From positions 1 through 55,152 of the forward strand of contig JAKOVX010000062.1 of NCBI GenBank assembly GCA_029781855.1: a DNA stretch of 55,152 nt. Direction: 5' to 3'. Each line of letters starts with the position of its first letter. Within the stretch, counting starts at the first letter, position 1. Positions 24,332 to 33,878 of the stretch are shown here, piece after piece. This DNA comes from Acidobacteriota bacterium. GTDB taxonomy: Bacteria; Acidobacteriota; Blastocatellia; Pyrinomonadales; Pyrinomonadaceae. The position numbers and the translations under genes are program-made. The notes beneath the pieces were generated by a model that saw only the letters and a program-made list of their open reading frames with translations, did not search any database and was not told the DNA's origin.

Positions 24332-26644
24332 ATGAAGCCAGAACTTAGCAACCAGGTAATTGTTTGTCTAAACGACGAAGCGCAGAACCTTCCGCGTCGA
24401 ACACTCGATCTGGGGAACATCATAACTCCGGAACTTGGTTCACTTTCGCCCCGGCGGAGCGAAATCGCACCGAAAGGCGCGAGCCGGGACGCCGCTCTTA
24501 TCGCTTACGCGGAAAGACTTCGCGACAACTACAAGACGAATGAGGGCGGCCTGCGCGACGGCATGCTCAAGCTGGGTGAGGCTTTTCGCGACGGTCAGAC
24601 AATCGCGATTTCGTGTTTCTGTCGTGCGGGCGAAACATGCCATGCCGACGTTGTTAAAGTAGCTGTTGAAAAGCTCGGCCACGGGATGAACGCCCGCGAA
24701 GCTGTCGTCGAGAAGTCTCAACCGGCGATCGTTGAAGATATCACTACTCCCCGCGTCAACCCGAGAACGCAACGAGCCGTGAACGAGATCCTTTCCGTCG
24801 GCCGATCGGAAATGATCCTTGCCAAAATCGAAGACACGGAAGGCAGAAACCGAAGCGAACATGCGTCCCGTCTAAACGCCCATTCGCAGTTCGTAAGGGA
24901 TCTATACGAGCGAGGAGCCGTAATTCGGGACGGTGTGCTCATATCGCCGAAGGAAAATCCCTCGTCAGCGCCGGCGCTCGCCATCGCGACGAATGAGTAC
25001 GCGGTCAAGAGACTCTCGACATTGTTGGGAGAACCACGCTCCAAGGAACTGGCACCGGAAATTGTCGAATACGGGATGAGGATCGCCGGTTCATCAGCCG
25101 ACCGCGATACGCAGATGAAGGTCTTCAACTGGATCTATGGAGCCCTTGAAGGCCGGAACGAGCTTTTGCGTTCTGACGAGAGAATCCCAGAGAACGAACC
25201 GAAGGAAGTAAGGATCGAAAGAACACTTAAGGAAATAGCCGGGCTCGCTGAAGAAATGGGCAAACTGGAGCCGACCGATAGGTTGGACTTGATCGACGCG
25301 CAGGAGGCTCAAGCCATATCTGAGGGAAATGATAGAGGCGATGACGAACTATCTCTTGAAAGAATGTATGACGAAGCGATCGCTCAGGAAACCGGGACGA
25401 CCTCTCACCGTCGGGAAGAAGGCGGAGGCGGCGTTCACGAATTCGAACGAGTCGAATTGAGAGACATCTCGCTCGTCCGCATGGCTTCCGAAATGTCAAA
25501 GGAAGAACTCGACAGATGGACCGACGTTCGTCTCCCCGCCCTTGATGAAGCTCTTGAGAGCGGCACGCCCATCGATTCAATCTTGAGAGTGTTTCAAAAC
25601 GATGTATATTTCGCTGCCAAAGACGGCCCGGCTGAAAAGCAGTCCGCGATCGAAGATCTCACCTTCGCCTCCCGCTACATCGAGCACCAGCTGAAACAGC
25701 CTGAATCCCGGCTGAGACATTTCAACGCGCGTTACCGTGAATATGCCGCGATGCTGGAACGGGCATCGTCGCGAGACGAGGTGATAGACGCCGCCTCGCG
25801 GGTGCGCCTCGAGAATGCAAGACTCGGATTTCAGTGGGAGAAGCTACCCGAAACGGAGAGGGCCAATATGGCCCCGCCATTAACTTCAAGAGAGATGCAG
25901 TTCCTTTTCACCGAGAGCTCTCCGCGTCATTATACGGCGGAAATGACGGCGGCGAAACTGTCCTATCTGAGTGTGGGCAACGATGCTAAAACAAAGACCG
26001 ACGCCCTGATGCACGGCGAGATATCGCCAAGCCCGGAAGCTGCTCAGTTAATCGACAGCCTCGAATCCAGGCTCGGAAGGCGGCATCTGAAGGATTCATT
26101 GGCGGCGACAAGGCATTTTCTGCAAAGCCTCAAGACCCCGAACGACGAGTTACGCTACAAGAACGAATTCGATCACAGGGAGGTTTATCGGAAGTTGCCT
26201 GCGGCCGAGAGAGATTTGGTTTACCAGAGAGCCGTGCTTCAGAAAGAGGGATTGGAGTCGAAGCTTATTTACAACGAATTGGATAGTCAAAGGGCCATTC
26301 AGGAGTCGGTTCAGAAAACGGAAATAACAACCTTCACCGAATTTCGTGAAAAGTTGAAATCCGAAATTCTTAAGCTTGTGAGGACCGGTTCCACGCTCGA
26401 TCATCAAGAATTGACGACGCGCGCCGCGTCGATCCTCGATGCGAGTTCCGCAAGAAACGGACTCGCAGGTAAGGCCGACCATGAAGCAATGAACGTGCTA
26501 AGCCGTGAGCTTTCAGACGGGATCGGCAAAGACGCGGCTCGCCGTTCAATACATCATTCGCGAACCAGCGGTTCGGCAACCGAGAGATTGATTGGGGAGG
26601 TCAGCGGCCGCGAAAATCGAAACAACGAAATATACATCCGCTAG
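24332..26644 (+). CDS. Large mobile-element protein with N-terminal DUF4326-like Cys motif
   Basis: 770 residues, third gene of the relaxase operon, 87 bp after the relaxase stop; no strong SD. Residues about 50-115 contain SCFCRAGETCHADVV (Cys95, Cys97, Cys103, His104), close to the C-x-C...CH signature of DUF4326/DUF488-like domains of unknown reaction. The remaining 650 residues are charged and helical and recall the C-terminal part of the relaxase in composition. No membrane segment or ATPase motif. It may be a co-transferred or DNA-processing protein; the function is unknown. Confidence 0.7.
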   Translation: MKPELSNQVIVCLNDEAQNLPRRTLDLGNIITPELGSLSPRRSEIAPKGASRDAALIAYAERLRDNYKTNEGGLRDGMLKLGEAFRDGQTIAISCFCRAGETCHADVVKVAVEKLGHGMNAREAVVEKSQPAIVEDITTPRVNPRTQRAVNEILSVGRSEMILAKIEDTEGRNRSEHASRLNAHSQFVRDLYERGAVIRDGVLISPKENPSSAPALAIATNEYAVKRLSTLLGEPRSKELAPEIVEYGMRIAGSSADRDTQMKVFNWIYGALEGRNELLRSDERIPENEPKEVRIERTLKEIAGLAEEMGKLEPTDRLDLIDAQEAQAISEGNDRGDDELSLERMYDEAIAQETGTTSHRREEGGGGVHEFERVELRDISLVRMASEMSKEELDRWTDVRLPALDEALESGTPIDSILRVFQNDVYFAAKDGPAEKQSAIEDLTFASRYIEHQLKQPESRLRHFNARYREYAAMLERASSRDEVIDAASRVRLENARLGFQWEKLPETERANMAPPLTSREMQFLFTESSPRHYTAEMTAAKLSYLSVGNDAKTKTDALMHGEISPSPEAAQLIDSLESRLGRRHLKDSLAATRHFLQSLKTPNDELRYKNEFDHREVYRKLPAAERDLVYQRAVLQKEGLESKLIYNELDSQRAIQESVQKTEITTFTEFREKLKSEILKLVRTGSTLDHQELTTRAASILDASSARNGLAGKADHEAMNVLSRELSDGIGKDAARRSIHHSRTSGSATERLIGEVSGRENRNNEIYIR

Positions 26645-26796
26645 AAAAGGAATTACCGCCTCCACCTAAACTCGGAAAATAGAGCCTTTTGCGCAATCGA
26701 GGCCATGCACGAGATTAATGCTGTTTGGCTGCTTGGACTTTTTCGGACCTGGCAAAGAGGGGTAAGGATCGGGGAGTTTTAGGTTTACGAGAAACT

Positions 26797-27312
26797 CTAA
26801 TCCCGTTGACGGAGACCCGCCGGCTGTTCGATCAGTCCAAGTACGTTCAACTGTTGTGCCGATGGATAGACGCTGAGAGCCTTAACGTCTTCAGGAGTCA
26901 GAGCCGGCCCTTTCCAACGTCGCTGGGACTCGGGGGTTATTACAAGGAACCACGTAGCGGCTTCCTCGCGCCGCCGACCCATCGGGATCGCCCAGAGCGC
27001 GAACTGGTGATGACCGATCGGCGAATAGAGGTAGTGGTAGTTCCGGTGCGCTAGACCGGACCCGTCCTTTGAAAACTCACGATCTTCCTTTTTCTCCCAA
27101 ACGACGCCTTCCAGTTCCTTCAGATCCTTCGGGAACGAGCCCCGTTTACTATGAAATGAGCGAAGATCCCGCACCATCACGTTGAACGCTTCCACCGGCG
27201 CTTCCGCAGTTCTCCGCCTCTCCGACGCCCACAACGAGTAGATATAGATGCCGACAACAGTTACGGCAGCGATCGGCATGAGCATAAGAGTGATCTTTAG
27301 GTGCTTTTGCAT
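26797..27312 (-). CDS. Membrane-anchored pilin-like protein, T4SS-associated
   Basis: 171 residues with one N-terminal membrane helix (residues 7-28) and an external domain. The sequence FHSKRGSFPKDLKEL followed by a YHYLYSPIGHHQFALWAIPM segment resembles the C-terminal half of pseudopilins. It ends the minus-strand T4SS operon, 6 bp after virD4. A second gene (29333-30133) has the same pattern on the other side of virD4, suggesting paralogues. Role inferred from position: envelope part of the transfer machine. The gap 26645-26796 between this gene and the convergent large protein gene shows no clear terminator. Confidence 0.6.
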   Translation of the reverse strand: MQKHLKITLMLMPIAAVTVVGIYIYSLWASERRRTAEAPVEAFNVMVRDLRSFHSKRGSFPKDLKELEGVVWEKKEDREFSKDGSGLAHRNYHYLYSPIGHHQFALWAIPMGRRREEAATWFLVITPESQRRWKGPALTPEDVKALSVYPSAQQLNVLGLIEQPAGLRQRD

Positions 27313-27318
27313 CGGGAC

Positions 27319-29325
27319 TCAAGCCGCTCCCCTCACGATCTGCGTTTTTTGTTCGTAGCGGGTTGCCAGCAGGAGCCGTATATCACCCACAAAGTCGTGA
27401 AGCTTTGTGGCGTGGGGTCTGTTCGATACTACCTCCTCAGCACCGGAGTTCGGAGCCGCTGTCTTAGCTACTCGCTCGACGACACCCCTTAGTCTTTCAT
27501 CGGAATAGATCCGCTCTACTTCCCGTGAAATGAGGCCCGCTAAGCCGGGTTGTTCGGCATTCGGTTTTGCAACCGCTTTCGGCCGCTCGGTCAATAGAAA
27601 TGCCGAGTCGATATCTCCAAGATGAAGTTCTTGCGGTGAGCCCTTTTGTTTCGCGAGGTGCACACTCTTCAAAACCGCAAAGGGTGGATATGCGGCCCGG
27701 ATCGGCGGGGCCGTATCGCTGACGATGAGGACTTCCGAATGCCGGGCTATCTGCCTTATCTCTGACGCGTGCATCAGAGCGCGTCTCTGTTCGGCGTATC
27801 TGGTGTTGTCGTGTTTCTTCCCCGGATAGTCCTGAAACGTTTTCGAGAATATTGTCGTGTCTCCGAGCTGCTTCGAAGCGTATTCGGCCGTTACGTCGTC
27901 GAGCCCTGGGAGGAAGATCTTCGTTATCACTGTGCCTAGGATGGCGTTCGCCCGCTCGCGACCGTACTGATCGTACATCTGCGGGAGGTCCTGGTATCCG
28001 AGTCCGAGGCCGACGCCGCGGCCACGACCGATGCCCGATATTCGTTTCACTTCGGCGACGTTGAGTTGGTACGCCTCGTCGATGAGGACGAAGCACGGAT
28101 GTTCGGGCTCGTTCAGACCATCGAGCCGCATTTTCATCACCGCCTGCCCGAGGAATGTAGCGATGAACTCCTTGTAGACGTCCGCCGCTCCTTCAGAGAC
28201 TACAAGGTAAACAGCCGTCCCTGGTTTCCGAAGATTCGCGAAGTCGATAGTCCTGCAGCCAGCTTCTGTCTCTTCCGCGTTTGGCGGCATCGTCACCATT
28301 CGAGCCGGTGCCAGCGTGAAAGGCCGAAGCTTGTTGTAAAGACCGATAAGTATCGACCCGCGAGTCTGGATAGGGGCTTGCCGAAAAGCAAGGTACGCCT
28401 GTTTCGCATAAAGACTTGGCGAGTTCTCCATTGCCTGAGCGAAAGCGTCGTTACCGTCTTCGCCCAGTGAGATCAGGAAGTCGGCAGCAAATGCCGGTAT
28501 CGCCCTCCCTCGATACACCTCAGCGATATGAAGAAGAATCGCGGTCAGGGCGATCTGTTCGGCATCTCCCCAGAACGGATCCGTGTTCGTCTTACGGCGA
28601 CTTTCGATCCCGATCATCATACCTGCAACTTGGCACGCGAAGGCGGGGTCGTTCCGGCATTGCGGGATAAAGTTCCAACGATCGCTCTTGGTCGGGTCGT
28701 TGAGATCGAGGCGGAAAACTCTCCTGGCGGAGCCAGCGGTCTGAGCGAAGAGTTCTCCCTTCGGGTCGTATACGAGACATGACGACCGCCCCAGGATCGC
28801 GCGGATCATCGAGATGAAGAAAGTCTTCGACTTGCCGGAACCCGTAGGCCCGAACATTACGAAGTGCCGGAGCCATTGGCTCGGAGGAAGAAAGATGTCT
28901 CTACCGCCGAACGCCTTCGCGATTGGCAGAGCATTGTGAGGCAAAGGAAGTCCGCGAATCTTATTCATCAGGCCGCAGCGGATAAGGTCCCTGGCCTTAG
29001 CCCAGCGAGCCGATCCGTGAGCCGTGCTCATGTGCCTGACCCGGTAATCTTTTAGCAGCCCGTACCCATCGACGAACCCGCCGCAGATGCAGCACAGAGC
29101 GCTGGCCCAGAACGCGAGGTTGATCAAACCCGGTTCGTTCAAAAGCCGGCCGGCGAAAAGGAACAGGCCCGCTCCAACGAATCCGAGGAGCAAGTACAAT
29201 CCGCCCCTGCCTACGTCGGCGACCCAATGCCAGAACGCATTGTAGGAAGGCAGATACTGCTCGTTCGCCTTCCGGGGGATGCCGCGTGAAGCATCAAACG
29301 TTTCGATCCTCTCGCGCGAGAACAT
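27319..29325 (-). CDS. virD4: Type IV coupling protein VirD4/TraG
   Basis: 668 residues. ATPase that recruits the relaxase-DNA complex to the secretion channel at the inner membrane. Two N-terminal transmembrane helices (about 40-60 and 66-86), Walker A GPTGSGKS (159-166), YDPKGELF, Walker B CFVLIDEAYQL and the RGVGLGLGYQDLPQM motif of the TraG/VirD4 family. AGGAGG lies upstream of the ATG. It is in the minus-strand T4SS operon between two pilin-like genes. C-terminal 120 residues are variable, as usual for the substrate-binding tail. Confidence 0.95.
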   Translation of the reverse strand: MFSRERIETFDASRGIPRKANEQYLPSYNAFWHWVADVGRGGLYLLLGFVGAGLFLFAGRLLNEPGLINLAFWASALCCICGGFVDGYGLLKDYRVRHMSTAHGSARWAKARDLIRCGLMNKIRGLPLPHNALPIAKAFGGRDIFLPPSQWLRHFVMFGPTGSGKSKTFFISMIRAILGRSSCLVYDPKGELFAQTAGSARRVFRLDLNDPTKSDRWNFIPQCRNDPAFACQVAGMMIGIESRRKTNTDPFWGDAEQIALTAILLHIAEVYRGRAIPAFAADFLISLGEDGNDAFAQAMENSPSLYAKQAYLAFRQAPIQTRGSILIGLYNKLRPFTLAPARMVTMPPNAEETEAGCRTIDFANLRKPGTAVYLVVSEGAADVYKEFIATFLGQAVMKMRLDGLNEPEHPCFVLIDEAYQLNVAEVKRISGIGRGRGVGLGLGYQDLPQMYDQYGRERANAILGTVITKIFLPGLDDVTAEYASKQLGDTTIFSKTFQDYPGKKHDNTRYAEQRRALMHASEIRQIARHSEVLIVSDTAPPIRAAYPPFAVLKSVHLAKQKGSPQELHLGDIDSAFLLTERPKAVAKPNAEQPGLAGLISREVERIYSDERLRGVVERVAKTAAPNSGAEEVVSNRPHATKLHDFVGDIRLLLATRYEQKTQIVRGAA

Positions 29326-29332
29326 ATCTGGT

Positions 29333-30133
29333 CTATCGCCCTCCTATATTCAACGACCGCAGCCATGCGTCCTGTTCGCGAAGGTCGCGAACCGCCGACT
29401 CATCCAAAGGGAGAGATCCGCCGCGCCAATGCTCGATGCTCCACCCCGCGGCGGAAAGCTGTTCGGGTGTGCTGAACCGCCCCGGCACGATCGGGATCGT
29501 CCCTGCGGAGTGTCGAAAATACATTACCGAGTTCGCTTCAGCGGGTGGCAAGGGGAACCGAAACAGGATTGCGGGGCCTCCAGGCTTGCTTATGGGCAAG
29601 GAAAGGATCTCGAAACCGAAAGGATCAGCCCGGTAGTTCAGTTTCAGTTCGCTCAAGGTCGAGCGAAGTGCCTCATCCTTGATCTCGGTGCCTGGGGGAA
29701 GGAGCGAGCGGTTTTGAAGACCCAGGAATATTTCGGCGAAAGTCGCAGGGAATCTGCCGTTCATTCGAAACTCCTCGAATGAGGACAGTGAGACCGCCAT
29801 CAGCAAGGCCCCCGATTCTCGAAGTCTCATCGCGGTTTCGTAGTCTCCGCCGGAAAGCACGGGTTTCAAGCGTTCGACCCCGGGGGCGCCCGGTGCGGCG
29901 GTTTGCTCCGACGGAGTTTCGATGAATTTTAGTTGGACGGTCCTGTCTTGTCCCCCGTAAAAAGTTCTTGCGGTGAAATAAAGTGCGACCACCAGTAGTA
30001 GAGTGCTCAATGCCCGGTAATCTCTATACCGTCCCCACCACAAGAAGAAGTTGTCGACCCTGCGCTGCCGCCGCAGCGTGGCCTCGTCTTTCATGTCCTC
30101 GTTCGGCTTCCGTTCGGATCGATTCGTGTTCAT
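29333..30133 (-). CDS. Membrane-anchored pilin-like protein, T4SS-associated (second copy)
   Basis: 266 residues from the ATG at 30133, chosen because it overlaps the stop of the AAA+ gene as ATGA; an upstream frame continues to 30190. A basic N-terminus, one membrane helix (about 44-60) and an external domain with FRMNGRFPATFAEI and LNYRADPFGFEIL, the same G-x-FP and Tyr/Phe-rich pattern as the protein at 26797-27312. It lies 7 bp before virD4. Unknown family; probably part of the transfer apparatus. Confidence 0.65.
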   Translation of the reverse strand: MNTNRSERKPNEDMKDEATLRRQRRVDNFFLWWGRYRDYRALSTLLLVVALYFTARTFYGGQDRTVQLKFIETPSEQTAAPGAPGVERLKPVLSGGDYETAMRLRESGALLMAVSLSSFEEFRMNGRFPATFAEIFLGLQNRSLLPPGTEIKDEALRSTLSELKLNYRADPFGFEILSLPISKPGGPAILFRFPLPPAEANSVMYFRHSAGTIPIVPGRFSTPEQLSAAGWSIEHWRGGSLPLDESAVRDLREQDAWLRSLNIGGR

Positions 30134-31212
30134 AGCGTAATAGCGATATTCCATTTCATCGCCCACTCGGGATCCCTCGCACCAAGCCAACAGTCAACGG
30201 TCGGATGGAATGAGTGCGTCATCGCAAGCAGGTAATCGAGCTGCAGGCCGAGAAGTTCGCGAGCGTCACCGGTCTTCACGAAATAGCAAAAGAACCTCGA
30301 AAGTGAAGCGTGATCAAGTGATTCAACGGAGTCCCTTACAAAGGCACCGGCAACATCGATCGATTCACGGATGCTCGGGTGATCTTCCATCCCCGCGATG
30401 CCGCGAACCGCGTCAAGAAGCTTTATAGCGAGAGCGAGTTGAGAGGATGACGCTTTTGGATTGCGCGCCCGCAGTATTTCCAGTTCCTTTTCGAGAGTCG
30501 GATTGGCGAACCGGGTGAAGATATGCCGCGATATGAACGGACCGCTCAGCTTGTGCCGAAGATCGTTCGAGGTCGTGATCACGATCGGACGGCATTCCCA
30601 GTCGGCGACGCCGATGCAGCCGCCTTCGTATCGCGGGATGTAGATCAGCCCTCGTTCAAGCGGCATCAGAAGAGCGTCTTCGATACTCGCTCCGAACTTG
30701 TCGCTTTCGTCAAGAAGGAGCACCGGGGGCGGATTCCTTGGTGTTGACCGAGCCGCTTCCGCCGCAAGATCGTACGCCAGGCCGACCTCGCCGAGAATGA
30801 GGAACTGTCGCCGCCATTTCATCTTTCGTGCCTCATCGAGAAATGCTAGTTGCTCGCAGTCAGGAAGACCCTTAGCAAGCGCAAGATTTTCGCGCATCCA
30901 TACTTCCTGCTCCTCCCGGTCCCAGTCGTAAAGGATCTCCTCCTGTTTCAGGCCATCGCGACCGGCGACAACGCACATCGCTAGGTTGCACGCCTGAGCG
31001 AGCGCTTCCGGAAAGGCGGTCTTGCCGCTCCCGCGTGTGCCCGATATGAGCCAGGCGCGACCGGACTTGAGGCTCTCGCAGAAGTCCTCGAATACCTGTT
31101 CACCGGGAACATAACCGGTGCCGCAGATCAGTCCGTATAGATCGCGCTCGCCTCCCGTCCTTAGAAGACTGCGCGGGTCGATCTGCGGCCGATCTGGATC
31201 ATGAGGGATCAT
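30130..31212 (-). CDS. MoxR-like AAA+ ATPase of the T4SS operon
   Basis: 360 residues. Walker A GTRGSGKT (58-65), Walker B PVLLLDESDK (163-172) and sensor 1 IVITTSND; the order and the S-R-H/F-T-R stretch after it (SGPFISRHIFTRF) match MoxR-type AAA+ proteins, which remodel protein complexes. It overlaps virB10 upstream and the pilin-like gene downstream by 4 bp each, so it is an integral part of the operon. No VirB11 is present, and this protein may supply the missing ATPase function, though it is not homologous to VirB11. Confidence 0.8.
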   Translation of the reverse strand: MIPHDPDRPQIDPRSLLRTGGERDLYGLICGTGYVPGEQVFEDFCESLKSGRAWLISGTRGSGKTAFPEALAQACNLAMCVVAGRDGLKQEEILYDWDREEQEVWMRENLALAKGLPDCEQLAFLDEARKMKWRRQFLILGEVGLAYDLAAEAARSTPRNPPPVLLLDESDKFGASIEDALLMPLERGLIYIPRYEGGCIGVADWECRPIVITTSNDLRHKLSGPFISRHIFTRFANPTLEKELEILRARNPKASSSQLALAIKLLDAVRGIAGMEDHPSIRESIDVAGAFVRDSVESLDHASLSRFFCYFVKTGDARELLGLQLDYLLAMTHSFHPTVDCWLGARDPEWAMKWNIAITL

Positions 31213-32570
31213 TCCTTTACGGCCTCCGGTGTCGATCTGCTATCAGGTGATGCTGAGTTCTCCGGCAAGCCTGTCACTAGAACGTATCCGTTCGAGCCGG
31301 CCGCAACTTCCAGGAAGGTGTCCTCCCGCTCGTTCTTCAGGATGGCTCCGGACAAATCCTCGGTCATCGACTCCGCTCCCCGACGCAGCGGTTCCGAAAG
31401 GATCACGGTGCTGCCGGACCGGATCGCACCGACAGAACCGAGAATGGAGGCAGCCGTGTCCTTCATTCCTCGAAAGAGGCGCGCCCACTGCGAGGTGAGA
31501 TTTCGGCGCTTGCCTTCGATCCCCGAAGCACCGTCCCGGCCGAGAAGTTCTCCGCTGAACCTTATGAGCTCACCCGAAACAGGATGGATGAGGCCCACAA
31601 CGTTGACGAAGGCTCGGACGGATTCGCCGCCACGGACGTTGCCGACTATCATCGTTCCGGCGGGATAGGAGTATCCTTTGCCTTCGACAGGACGGGTCAG
31701 TTCCATCCGCACGAATCCGCCCGAGCTGCGAAGCGTGTAAATGGAGCCGACGAGACGGACGGGCAGCATCGTTCCGAAAGGTATTTCGCCGGGCGGCGCG
31801 GCGATCGCCGATTTCGGCTTTGGAGACTCGGCTCCAGGGTCTCTTATCTTTTCGTCTTTGACGGAAGCGTTTTTGATTATTCCGAAGAAAAGGGACCGAC
31901 CCCGGGCATCATCCGAATCATGAACTTTCGAGGCCGGCACGCTTCGCATCCCCTTTTCAGTGGTAACGGGTTTCGAAGCGCCGGACTGATTCTGTTTGCT
32001 TGCCGAGTCTTCGCCGGTTAACGGCAAGGAATACGGCTCTTTTTCTCTGATCGGTGGCTTCGTGGCTTGATCGGCGCCCGCGTTTTGGGAAATATCATCA
32101 ACATCTGCCTTGCCGGCAGGAATCCCGTCCTGAGTGATGTCCACCGGAACTACCGAACCATCCGGATGTACGGCGGTGACGGAAGCCGGCGACGCTGGAG
32201 CGACCATACTGAGAGCCATCTTCAGCTTCTCGTCTTCGGTTACGGGTGCGGAGGATTGAGCGTTCTTTGGCCCATTTCGGTTCACCGCATCCGTCTTCGG
32301 TGCGGAGAACCATCCCACACGGAAGAACCAAGCGATTGCGACGACGAGGATGCAAACGAAGACCGCGAACGCGGCAAGGGTCCTGACCACCTGCCAGCGG
32401 CGTTTGTGCGGTTTGGCAGCCGGTGCTTCAACATCATCGCTCTCTTCATCGGCTGCGTCCTCAGGCTCATCCGACGAGCTCTCAAGCAACAACTTTTCTC
32501 TTGCATCGTCGTCTTCGAAACCTGGCAATGCTGTCGGCACGTCGGCCGAGTCAACTGTAGTCTTTTCCAT
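31209..32570 (-). CDS. virB10: T4SS core protein VirB10/TrbI
   Basis: 453 residues. Acidic cytoplasmic N-terminus, one transmembrane helix (about 61-83), a Pro/Ser-rich periplasmic linker, and the C-terminal VirB10 beta-barrel domain (GEIPFGTMLPVRL, GYSYPAGTMIVGNV, FVNVVGLIHPVSGELI). VirB10 spans both membranes and gates the outer channel. SD AGGAGTAGG before the ATG. Followed by the AAA+ ATPase with a 4-bp overlap. Confidence 0.9.
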   Translation of the reverse strand: MEKTTVDSADVPTALPGFEDDDAREKLLLESSSDEPEDAADEESDDVEAPAAKPHKRRWQVVRTLAAFAVFVCILVVAIAWFFRVGWFSAPKTDAVNRNGPKNAQSSAPVTEDEKLKMALSMVAPASPASVTAVHPDGSVVPVDITQDGIPAGKADVDDISQNAGADQATKPPIREKEPYSLPLTGEDSASKQNQSGASKPVTTEKGMRSVPASKVHDSDDARGRSLFFGIIKNASVKDEKIRDPGAESPKPKSAIAAPPGEIPFGTMLPVRLVGSIYTLRSSGGFVRMELTRPVEGKGYSYPAGTMIVGNVRGGESVRAFVNVVGLIHPVSGELIRFSGELLGRDGASGIEGKRRNLTSQWARLFRGMKDTAASILGSVGAIRSGSTVILSEPLRRGAESMTEDLSGAILKNEREDTFLEVAAGSNGYVLVTGLPENSASPDSRSTPEAVKE

Positions 32571-32578
32571 TGATATTC

Positions 32579-33859
32579 CTACTCCTTTCCTTTCGAATCG
32601 CCGAGGCTTGAGATAAGCGGAGCATCGGCCGCTTCGCGATGTGCGACGAGAACACGAACGCTCTGATTGGTGCCGAGGATCGGTGGCTTGTAGGCGAGGG
32701 CGTAGTAAGCGGTCGAACCCGGCTGCACAAGTCCTTCAAATGTTGTTGACTCTGCGTACTGGGCCTCGACCCTTGTCGTCTGAATGCTGTTTCCGCTCGT
32801 GTCAGTGGTTTGTACCTGAAGTTCAGGCATACCTGGAACAAGTCTGAGATTGGACGCGGTGATGTTTCGTACGGCAATGACTACCAGCCGCGTTTCCGGA
32901 TCAAGTTCCGTGACGCGCGAGACGGCGAGCTCCAGACCATTCTGTGGTTTTGAAGAAGGGCCGAGATGCTTCTTTGGCTCTCGAATAGTCTCGGCGAGTT
33001 TCTTGTTGGCTAGAACGGATATTTCGCCGACTGTTTTTCTCTTGTCCGAGCCTTTGACACGGACGGCTTTTGTATTTCCGACATCTGCGAATGTGGAACT
33101 TATCGGATGCTCTCTTTCGGGTTGCGTTCCAATTGAGACCGGCTCCACGGGAGGACCAAGTCCGACAAGTTTTGAGACCGCCCGTGACATCATTGGTGCG
33201 GACGGAACGTTCTCGCCACCAAGGTCATACGCAAGGCCGGCCGTACGCCTCGCGGAGATGACGGCATCGCGATCGTACGTGATAACGCATCGGTGCGCGT
33301 TCTTTCTCAGGTCAGCGACCGGAACAAGCTCCAGGATCAGAACGAGCCCGGACCTCATTTGGAGACTGATCGAGCTGGCGGAACTGCCGTCCCGCGACGG
33401 CACAAACGACTCCCCCGGGTAGATGGTTATCGACCGGTCGGTCTCTTTCGTCGGCGATTGAAAGACGGAGGCAAGTTTCGGGTTCCCCTCGTGGATGTAA
33501 TAGATGCCGTCGGAGGCCGGGAACTCGACTATCGACACCGCGTTCTGTGCCAGGCCGAGCCGTATCACCGTAGGCTGCTTCGGGTTGACCGTCACCCTGG
33601 CCTCGCCCGAGAGGTAATCGGGTTCGGCCAGATTGACGACAGAGACCGGCGCCGCCCGCGGAGACAGGATCGGTTTCGCAGGGGCTTCGGCAACCGGCCG
33701 GGAAACGTGCTTCTGCGGACGTTTCTTGTCCGCTTTCGATTTGACGGATCTCGGCTGTGTCTGAGCTTTGATCTCGGTCCAGCCGAAGAAGATGATCGAC
33801 GGAAGCAAGACGGAAAGAGCAATTTTGGGTAACTGAATGTTCATAAGATTTATAAGCAT
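32579..33859 (-). CDS. virB9: T4SS outer-membrane complex protein VirB9/TrbG-like
   Basis: 426 residues from the ATG at 33859 (AAGAGAA upstream, 19 bp after the virB8 stop); a longer frame to 33943 overlaps virB8. Signal peptide (LPKIALSVLLPSIIFFGW ... KAQ). The N-terminal half has beta-rich repeats (TVIRLGLAQNAVSIVEFPAS, RCVITYDRDAV). The C-terminal half is longer than in classical VirB9 and ends in a beta domain. Identity is from order virB8-virB9-virB10 and general layout; sequence identity to VirB9 is low. Confidence 0.75.
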   Translation of the reverse strand: MLINLMNIQLPKIALSVLLPSIIFFGWTEIKAQTQPRSVKSKADKKRPQKHVSRPVAEAPAKPILSPRAAPVSVVNLAEPDYLSGEARVTVNPKQPTVIRLGLAQNAVSIVEFPASDGIYYIHEGNPKLASVFQSPTKETDRSITIYPGESFVPSRDGSSASSISLQMRSGLVLILELVPVADLRKNAHRCVITYDRDAVISARRTAGLAYDLGGENVPSAPMMSRAVSKLVGLGPPVEPVSIGTQPEREHPISSTFADVGNTKAVRVKGSDKRKTVGEISVLANKKLAETIREPKKHLGPSSKPQNGLELAVSRVTELDPETRLVVIAVRNITASNLRLVPGMPELQVQTTDTSGNSIQTTRVEAQYAESTTFEGLVQPGSTAYYALAYKPPILGTNQSVRVLVAHREAADAPLISSLGDSKGKE

Positions 33860-33878
33860 GAATTCTCTTGTGGATTGA

